Origin: an uncultured Pelagibacteraceae bacterium
GTDB lineage: Bacteria > Pseudomonadota > Alphaproteobacteria > Pelagibacterales > Pelagibacteraceae
NCBI GenBank assembly: GCA_902526645.1
Contig: CABZLS010000006.1
Location: 1-64,000, forward strand
Direction of reading: 5' to 3'
Length of the DNA stretch: 64,000 bases
Shown: positions 56,539 to 64,000 of the stretch, piece after piece
Layout: each line of letters begins with the position of its first letter
Numbering within the stretch: the stretch's first letter is position 1
Position numbers and translations under genes: made by a program
The notes under the pieces: model-generated
The model's input: only the letters and a program-made list of their open reading frames with translations
What the model was told of the DNA's origin: nothing
The model's database searches: none

Positions 56539-57362
56539 ATCTAGAAATAAAAAAAGATTTAGTCAGTAATTGGTTCAAAACTTTGCAAAATTCAATTTGT
56601 CACAAAATTATTGATATTGAAAAAGGTAAAAAAAAATTTAAGTCAAATATTTGGAATAAAAATCCCACAAAAGACGAAGGTGGGGGTGAATTTAAAATAC
56701 TTAAAGATGGAAAGATTTTTGAAAAAGTTGGTGTTAATTTTTCAAAAGTTTATGGAAGATTCCCTAAAAAATTTCAAAAAAAAATTCCAGGAGCAAAAAA
56801 TGATCCAAGATTTTGGGCCTCGGGAATATCTGTTGTAATGCATATGAGAAATCCTTTGATACCTGCGATGCATTTTAATACTAGATATATCTGCACCTCC
56901 TTCGATTGGTTTGGTGGAGGAATCGATATTACTCCATCAAAAAAAGATATTAATGAAAAAAAAGAATTTCACAAAATTTTAAAAACTATGTGTAATCGAC
57001 ATAATAAAAAATATTATCCTAAATATAAAAAATGGTGTGATGAGTATTTTTATTTACCCCATAGAAAAGAGCCGAGAGGAATTGGAGGAATTTTTTTTGA
57101 TTACAAAAAAGATAATTTTGAAAAAGATTTCAAATTTACAAAAGATGTTGGAGTGACATTTGAATTAATTTTTCAAACAATTATAAAAAAGAAATTAAAA
57201 AAGAAATGGACTCCAAAAGATAAAGAAATGCAATACTTAAAAAGAGGAAGATATACAGAATTTAATTTATTATTTGATAGAGGAACAAAATTTGGATTGC
57301 AAACAGGTGGGAATGTTGAAGGTATATTAATGTCACTACCTCCAATTGCTAAATGGGAATAA
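56535..57362 (+). CDS. hemF: Oxygen-dependent coproporphyrinogen III oxidase
   Basis: GGGEFKILKDGKIFEKVGVNFS, HFNTRYI, WFGGGIDITP, RGIGGIFFDY, GRYTEFNLLFDRGTKFGLQTGGNVE. Confidence 0.98.
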   Translation: MNLEIKKDLVSNWFKTLQNSICHKIIDIEKGKKKFKSNIWNKNPTKDEGGGEFKILKDGKIFEKVGVNFSKVYGRFPKKFQKKIPGAKNDPRFWASGISVVMHMRNPLIPAMHFNTRYICTSFDWFGGGIDITPSKKDINEKKEFHKILKTMCNRHNKKYYPKYKKWCDEYFYLPHRKEPRGIGGIFFDYKKDNFEKDFKFTKDVGVTFELIFQTIIKKKLKKKWTPKDKEMQYLKRGRYTEFNLLFDRGTKFGLQTGGNVEGILMSLPPIAKWE

Positions 57363-57368
57363 GATTAA

Positions 57369-57845
57369 ATGGATAAAGAACCAATTACTTTAGATGGATT
57401 AAATAAACTAAAAGAGGAATTAGTTTTTTTAAAAGAAAAGAAGAGACCAGAAATTGTTGCTGCAATTGCAGATGCTAGATCTCACGGAGATCTTAAAGAA
57501 AATGCTGAGTACCACGCAGCGAAAGAAGAACAATCTCATAACGAAGGTAGAATTTCTGAAATTAATGATATTATTGCAAGAGCTAATGTTATTGATGTTA
57601 CTAAATTGAGTAATGAAGGAAAAGTAATCTTTGGCTCAACTGTATTTCTAGAAAATTTAGATACAGGTGATAAAATTAGTTATAAGATTGTTGGTAAAGA
57701 TGAAGCAAACCTTAAAAATAAATTAATTTATTTTCAATCACCTATAGGAAAAGGTCTTATTGGAAAAAATAAAAATGATTTAGTTGAGATAAATACTCCT
57801 GCAGGTAAAAAAAATTTTGAAATTAAAGATGTGAAATATGTTTAA
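57369..57845 (+). CDS. greA: Transcription elongation factor GreA
   Basis: EPITLDGLNKLKEELVFLKEKKRPEIVAAIADARSHGDLKENAEYHAAKEEQ. Confidence 0.98.
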   Translation: MDKEPITLDGLNKLKEELVFLKEKKRPEIVAAIADARSHGDLKENAEYHAAKEEQSHNEGRISEINDIIARANVIDVTKLSNEGKVIFGSTVFLENLDTGDKISYKIVGKDEANLKNKLIYFQSPIGKGLIGKNKNDLVEINTPAGKKNFEIKDVKYV

Positions 57846-59116
57846 TTTTTCAATAAATTTTCTACTTGATAATTAGAAATATGAAAATTATTTTTTACCC
57901 ACTCTTCCTCAATCATTTTGAGTTTATCGCCTAAAATCTTACCTTCAGAAATTTCATATTTTTGCATTAAGGTTTCTGCTTTAATAGGCATTATAGGCAT
58001 TTTCTTTTCTTTATAAATTTTTAATAATTCAGTTAAATTATTATCTAATTTTTTTGATGTTATAATTTTAAAATTTAATATATCGATTATAGCATCTTTA
58101 CCTTTGTAGTAAAAAAACCTATTCAAATTCTTTTCTGTGAATGTTTTAACATTTAATCTTTCCTTATAAAAATTATGAATAATCTTAATCCTTTTTTGAT
58201 CTTTTTTTGAAATATTAAACTTATACAGAAAATAATCTGCATTATCCGTCTCATCAATAATCAATAATGAAATAAGAAAAATAAAATCTACTTCTTTTAA
58301 AATTTGTGCAGAGATTGAGTTTAGTTGAGAAAAAATTTTAAAATTTTTCAGTTGCGGGAAAATAAGTTTAAAAATTTCTAAACATAACTTATCTTTTGAT
58401 AACCTAATTAAAATTTTTATATCAAAAATTTTTTTTAATTCATCAAGCAATCGATCTTTTGATAATTTCGAAATACCATCTATGTTCATTTTTAAAAACT
58501 TTATAATTTCAGGATTATGTTTTTGTTTTGAATAGGAAAGGAAAAATCTAATATATCTTAATATTCTTAAATAATCTTCTTGAATTCTTAACTCTGGTTT
58601 ACCAATAAAATTTACTTCACCTTTGTCTAAATCCTCTTTCCCATTAAAAGGGTCAAATAGATTGCCTTCACTATCAGAATAAATTGAGTTAATTGTAAAA
58701 TCTCTTCTTGAAGCATCTTTTTTCCAATCTTTTGAGAACTTAACTTTAGCATGACGTCCATCTGTAGAAATATCTTCTCTCAGACTTGTGATTTCAAATT
58801 TGTAATCATCAATTAATGCTGTAATTGTTCCATGTTTAATTCCTGTCTCATAATAGTTTATATTTACTTTTTTTAACGCACCACAAATTTCTTTTGGGTC
58901 TAAATTTGTTGCCAAATCAATATCGTCAATTTTTTGGTTTTTAATAGCTTTTCTTACACAACCTCCAACATATCTAATCTCACTTGTAGACGAATAAGAG
59001 TTTATCGCTTGAAAAATTTTATTTGCTGGAGTTTTTTTGGATAAATATTTTAGATTATTACTTATAGTCTCAAGATTGTTACTTCTTAAAAATAATTTAT
59101 CTAAAAAATTTTTCAT
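57842..59116 (-). CDS. CCA tRNA nucleotidyltransferase/poly(A) polymerase family (class II)
   Basis: IRYVGGCVRKAIKNQKIDDIDLATNLDP, RRDFTINSIYSDSEGNLFDPFNGKEDL, RIQEDYLRILRYIRF. Confidence 0.92.
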   Translation of the reverse strand: MKNFLDKLFLRSNNLETISNNLKYLSKKTPANKIFQAINSYSSTSEIRYVGGCVRKAIKNQKIDDIDLATNLDPKEICGALKKVNINYYETGIKHGTITALIDDYKFEITSLREDISTDGRHAKVKFSKDWKKDASRRDFTINSIYSDSEGNLFDPFNGKEDLDKGEVNFIGKPELRIQEDYLRILRYIRFFLSYSKQKHNPEIIKFLKMNIDGISKLSKDRLLDELKKIFDIKILIRLSKDKLCLEIFKLIFPQLKNFKIFSQLNSISAQILKEVDFIFLISLLIIDETDNADYFLYKFNISKKDQKRIKIIHNFYKERLNVKTFTEKNLNRFFYYKGKDAIIDILNFKIITSKKLDNNLTELLKIYKEKKMPIMPIKAETLMQKYEISEGKILGDKLKMIEEEWVKNNFHISNYQVENLLKN

Positions 59117-59119
59117 ATT

Positions 59120-59193
59120 TGGCTGGGGCGCTAGGATTCGAACCTAGGATGCAGGTACCAAAAACCCGTGCCTTACCGCTTGGCTACGCCCCA
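59120..59193 (-). tRNA. tRNA-Gln(TTG), CCA encoded
   Basis: TGGGGCGTAGCCAAGCGGTAAGGCACGGGTTTTTGGTACCTGCATCCTAGGTTCGAATCCTAGCGCCCCAGCCA. Confidence 0.96.
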
Positions 59194-59225
59194 ATAATAA
59201 ATTCGTATAGCATAAAAAAAGAAAT

Positions 59226-60068
59226 TTATATAGTTTTTGAACTGATGCACCAGTATTTTTTATAGTCTTTGTTAAATTGTTTAAAAGCATTATCGCATTG
59301 TTTTTTTGAACTATAGTAAGAAACTAAAGCTGAACCTGAGCCAGTCATCCTTACAAAAATTGGATTTTCTAAATGAGACAAATAAGACTTAACTTTTTTT
59401 AGAGATGAATGTCTATTTAATACAATTTTTTCAAGTGAATTGTCCATTTTTTTTAAAAATTTTAAATAAAACATTTTTCTTGATGGTTGACTTAATTTTA
59501 TTTTATCAAACTTCTTCACCTGAGAATATATTTTTTTTGTAGAACAGCCAAAATTTGGTTTTACAATTAAAGTATATATTTTCTTACAATTTTTAAATCT
59601 TTGAACAATATTTTTTGAAGTTAAAATTGTATTTGAAGATTGAAGACCCAACATTACATCAGATCCAATTGATTGAGCTATTTCAATAGTTTTTTTTTTA
59701 CTAATTCTTATTAGTTTTTTTTTTATTAAATATTTTAAAATATTTGCCGCATTCATTGATCCTCCGCCCAAACCTGCTTTTTGGGGTATATTTTTTAATA
59801 TTTTGATACTAAATTTGTCTTTAAGTAATTTCTTTTGTTCTAGAATTTCAAATAGTTTTGAAACTGTATTTTCTGATTTAATATTTTTTGAAAATTTTCC
59901 ATTAAATAGTATGTGGTGTTTTTTTGACTTAATTTTTTTTATAAAAATTTGATCATATAAATCTATAAAAGCGACTAATGTTTCAATTCTATGTAATTTT
60001 TTCGTTTTACCTGTTATATTCAAGGCTAGATTTATTTTAGCATTTGATTTAATTTTATCTATTTCCAT
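59226..60068 (-). CDS. ispE: 4-diphosphocytidyl-2-C-methyl-D-erythritol kinase
   Basis: SNAKINLALNITGK, PQKAGLGGGSMNAANIL, VRMTGSGSALVSYY. Confidence 0.93.
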   Translation of the reverse strand: MEIDKIKSNAKINLALNITGKTKKLHRIETLVAFIDLYDQIFIKKIKSKKHHILFNGKFSKNIKSENTVSKLFEILEQKKLLKDKFSIKILKNIPQKAGLGGGSMNAANILKYLIKKKLIRISKKKTIEIAQSIGSDVMLGLQSSNTILTSKNIVQRFKNCKKIYTLIVKPNFGCSTKKIYSQVKKFDKIKLSQPSRKMFYLKFLKKMDNSLEKIVLNRHSSLKKVKSYLSHLENPIFVRMTGSGSALVSYYSSKKQCDNAFKQFNKDYKKYWCISSKTI

Positions 60069-60071
60069 GAT

Positions 60072-61754
60072 TTAAGAGTTTTTAAGGCCCATAATTAATT
60101 TGTTATTTATTTTTTTGATCATTTCATTTTCTACCTCATCCATCTCAATTACATTTTTCCAAAAATATCTTGCTTGAATTTTTTTATCTAACTTCCATAA
60201 AATATCTCCATAATGATCATTTACTATTGGATCATCAGGCATTAATTGGACTGCTCTAATCATAAATTCTTCAGCTTTTTTATAATCATTGATTAGATAG
60301 TAAGCCCAACCAATAGAATCTATGATATAAGGATCGTCACTCTCGCTTTCGTAAGCCATTTCCAACATTTCAAAAGCTTCCTTTATTTTATAATCTCTTT
60401 CCAACCAGGAATATGCTAAATAATTAAGCACATAAGCATCATCAGGATTAATATTTAATGAATTCAATAAATCTTTATCTGCGTTTTGATAATCCCCTTT
60501 TCTCTCATAACTACCCCCTCTTCTATAAAGAAGATCAGATTTGATTTCTGGATCATCTTTAAAATAATCTATTAAATTAGTGTAGTACCCTATTGCTGTT
60601 TCATACTCTTTTGAATTTTTATAAAAATTTGCTAAATCAAAAATCATTTTATTGTTAGGGTTGGGAATTTTGCTAAATTCAAAAGATAAATACTTCAACG
60701 ACTCTTTTTTATTTTTTTGTTTAGCGATAATTTGAGCCTCTTTTTTTTTTCTAAACCAAAAAAAGAATTCATCCTCCTTTTTAAAATTTTTAAGAATTTT
60801 CTGTGATTTTTTTAAATCATTATTAAGATAATAATTTTCAGCAAGTAAAGAAAAATTATATATAAATTTCGGATTAGAATAATTTGATAAAAACAAATAA
60901 TAATTTGATCTCTCAAAATCATCTTGAGCTGAATAAAGATTTGAAATCAAAAATAAAAATTCACTTATAATATGATTGTGATTTTGACATGAAAAAACTT
61001 TTTTAAAGTTTTCGAAATTTTGGCTTTCTATCCAACTTTTTCCCTGAGAAAGTAATAGAGTAGAATTAATATATTCAATATCAGATGTTATTTTTTTTGC
61101 TTCATTTAAAATACCCTTTTGAACCAAATAATTTAAGTAAAAATAAATATATCTTGTATAATCTGTCTCATTAAAGTTGATTAAATTAGAAAAATAATTG
61201 CCTGTTTTTAAATCATCTATATAACATCTTTGAAATGTCTCAGCTATAAGAGATAAGTTTCCAAATTCTTTTTTATCTTTGAGTATTTTTTTTTCTTTAA
61301 ATACATAAAGATATTCTTTAAATGTTTCCAAAATAATTAAATCAAAACCCTCTTGTTCATTCAGATTAAAGGCGTCATTTAGATATCTATAAGCTTCGGT
61401 AATATTATCTCTCTTTAAACTATCCAAAATTAATAATAAATAAGCATCAAAAAAATTTATATTTTCTTTACCTTTATTATTTTTGACAACGTTAATAGCT
61501 TGAGCTACTTTTTTTTCTAGTACTAATGCAGTTATATATCTCTTAAGAAAAAGATCATGCTGATTTAACAGAATTTTCGATGAATTGAAAAATTTTAGCG
61601 CCTCAGAATTATTTCTATTTTCAAAAGCTACTATCCCTGAAAAATAATTTGACAAATCTCTAGAGTTAAAATCGTTTAAACTTATGCTTTTAGAATATGA
61701 GTGTGTTTGATAGAATAGCAACAATATTAATAAAAATTTCAAAATATTTAACAT
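60072..61754 (-). CDS. TPR-repeat protein with N-terminal signal sequence
   Basis: multiple TPR-like repeats (AIGYYTNLIDYFKDDPEIKSDLLYRRGGSYERKGDYQNADKDLLNSLNINPDDAYVLNYLAY). Confidence 0.85.
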   Translation of the reverse strand: MLNILKFLLILLLFYQTHSYSKSISLNDFNSRDLSNYFSGIVAFENRNNSEALKFFNSSKILLNQHDLFLKRYITALVLEKKVAQAINVVKNNKGKENINFFDAYLLLILDSLKRDNITEAYRYLNDAFNLNEQEGFDLIILETFKEYLYVFKEKKILKDKKEFGNLSLIAETFQRCYIDDLKTGNYFSNLINFNETDYTRYIYFYLNYLVQKGILNEAKKITSDIEYINSTLLLSQGKSWIESQNFENFKKVFSCQNHNHIISEFLFLISNLYSAQDDFERSNYYLFLSNYSNPKFIYNFSLLAENYYLNNDLKKSQKILKNFKKEDEFFFWFRKKKEAQIIAKQKNKKESLKYLSFEFSKIPNPNNKMIFDLANFYKNSKEYETAIGYYTNLIDYFKDDPEIKSDLLYRRGGSYERKGDYQNADKDLLNSLNINPDDAYVLNYLAYSWLERDYKIKEAFEMLEMAYESESDDPYIIDSIGWAYYLINDYKKAEEFMIRAVQLMPDDPIVNDHYGDILWKLDKKIQARYFWKNVIEMDEVENEMIKKINNKLIMGLKNS

Positions 61755-61764
61755 AATTTATTTT

Positions 61765-62484
61765 ATGTCTAAAAAGCACTTAAATCAAAATTCAAAATTT
61801 ACTCAGGAGTTAATTGATACTTTTGAGCCTAATTTTTCTTTTAGTGAGAAGTCAATAAATAGATTGAATATCTCAATTAAAGATAATGCTCAAAACGCTT
61901 TGAATAAGGCAGAAAAATTAATCGATTTAAAAAATAAGATTAATTCAATTGAAAATTGTAGTCTAAAAAATAATTCTAAAAATTTAATTTTAGGTAATGG
62001 AAATGTGAATAGTCAAATCATGTTTATCGGAGAAGCTCCTGGCCCAGAGGAAGATTTGTCAGGCTTAACTTACCAAGGGGAAGTGGGTAAACTTTTAAAG
62101 AGAATGTTAATCGCGATTAATATCAAAATTGAAAATGTATATCTTTCTTATTCAATAAATCACCGACCACCAGAGGATAGAAAGCCGAGCTCACAAGAAA
62201 TAAAACGTTACTCTGAATTTTTAAAAGAGCATATCTCAATAATAAATCCAAAAATTATTGTATTAATGGGAAGTACGGCGATGGAGTCTATTACTGGATT
62301 AAGTAATAATATTTCAAAAGAAAGAGGAAATTGGAAAGAGATCATTTTAAAAGGTATAACTTATCCCATTATGATAACTTTTAGTCCATCTTATTTAATA
62401 AGATTTCCTGAAAACAAAAAATATTCTTGGGAAGATTTAAAAAAAATCAAACGAAAAATACAAGAATTCAAGATAAAAATTTAA
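61765..62484 (+). CDS. Uracil-DNA glycosylase family 4/5-like
   Basis: IMFIGEAPGPEEDLSGLTYQGEVGKLLKRML, IIVLMGSTAMESITG, ITFSPSYLIRFPE. Confidence 0.9.
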   Translation: MSKKHLNQNSKFTQELIDTFEPNFSFSEKSINRLNISIKDNAQNALNKAEKLIDLKNKINSIENCSLKNNSKNLILGNGNVNSQIMFIGEAPGPEEDLSGLTYQGEVGKLLKRMLIAINIKIENVYLSYSINHRPPEDRKPSSQEIKRYSEFLKEHISIINPKIIVLMGSTAMESITGLSNNISKERGNWKEIILKGITYPIMITFSPSYLIRFPENKKYSWEDLKKIKRKIQEFKIKI

Positions 62485-63044
62485 TGAAGATAGTTGCAGG
62501 AGTTGATGAAGTTGGAAGGGGTAGTTTAGTTGGACCTGTATTTGCTGCTGCAGTAATATTAAATAAATCAATTGATAAGAAACAATTAAAAGACTCTAAA
62601 AAAATCACAAAACGCAAAAGAGAAATCTTAGCAATAAATATTAAAAAAAATTCTATTTGGGCAATCGGTAAAGCGTCTGTAAAGGAAATCGAAAAAATAA
62701 ATATCTTACATGCAAGTTTACTAGCAATGAAAAGAGCAATTATTAAATTAAGGAAAAAACCTTCTCTTGTCTTAATTGATGGAAATAAATTACCAAATAT
62801 TAAAAATTATAAACTAAAATCAGTTATAAAAGGAGACCAAAAAATACCCTCTATTTCAGCCGCATCAATTTTAGCTAAAGTTACACGTGATAACAAAATT
62901 GCAAATTTAGGAGAAAAGTATAAAGGTTACTTTTGGAATAAAAATTTTGGTTATGGCACTAAACAACACCTAAAAGCCATCAAAAAACTAGGGATTACAA
63001 TCCATCATAGAAAATCATTTTCGCCCATTAAGATTAAAAAATAA
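62484..63044 (+). CDS. rnhB: Ribonuclease HII (ORF open from 62427)
   Basis: MKIVAGVDEVGRGSLVGPVFAAAVIL, DSKKITKRKRE, AASILAKVTRD. Confidence 0.96.
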   Translation: MKIVAGVDEVGRGSLVGPVFAAAVILNKSIDKKQLKDSKKITKRKREILAINIKKNSIWAIGKASVKEIEKINILHASLLAMKRAIIKLRKKPSLVLIDGNKLPNIKNYKLKSVIKGDQKIPSISAASILAKVTRDNKIANLGEKYKGYFWNKNFGYGTKQHLKAIKKLGITIHHRKSFSPIKIKK

Positions 63045-63073
63045 GTTTCACGTAGAAACACTAGATATTGTGA

Positions 63074-64000
<927 letters not shown>

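Noticed and set aside
56611-56838. 75-aa + strand ORF overlapping hemF in another frame
   Set aside because: Low-complexity lysine-rich translation inside a well-supported CDS.

Overview
AT-rich alphaproteobacterial chromosome segment. Gene order and protein character point to the SAR11/Pelagibacterales lineage (inference from sequence, no search run). It is densely packed and mostly core genome. Contents, left to right: (1) a complete minus-strand cell wall/division (dcw) cluster running mraZ-ftsZ-rsmH-ftsL-ftsI-murEF(fused)-mraY-murD-ftsW-murG-murC-murB-ddl-ftsQ-ftsA(reduced)-lpxC-bamD; (2) RNase P RNA, an AmpD-like amidase and mlaA/mlaC; (3) a small sugar-nucleotide cassette (GT2, rfbF, rfbG, rfbC-like, neuD-like) bounded by two tRNA genes; (4) rpoD-dnaG-yqeY, carAB, 2OG oxygenase/ELM1, trxB, aspC, uvrB, SDR/folB, uvrC, pgsA, ilvE; (5) a MarR/OmpR/EnvZ-type regulatory trio, lgt, midA, pgeF, prs, rplY, pth, ychF; (6) cytochrome bc1 (petABC), trmL, hemF, greA, a CCA-transferase-type nucleotidyltransferase, tRNA-Gln, ispE, TPR protein, UDG family 4, rnhB and a partial CcrM methyltransferase. 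I see no CRISPR, IS element, prophage or obvious novel defence system. The most notable observations are: a strongly reduced FtsA-like protein together with relocation of ftsZ next to mraZ; an apparent MraZ operator array with exact 10-bp phasing overlapping the mraZ promoter; a GANTC site overlapping the -10 of the ccrM promoter; a tRNA-Val(GAC) with non-canonical D- and T-loops; and a DnaG whose CHC2 zinc ligands are mostly lost.
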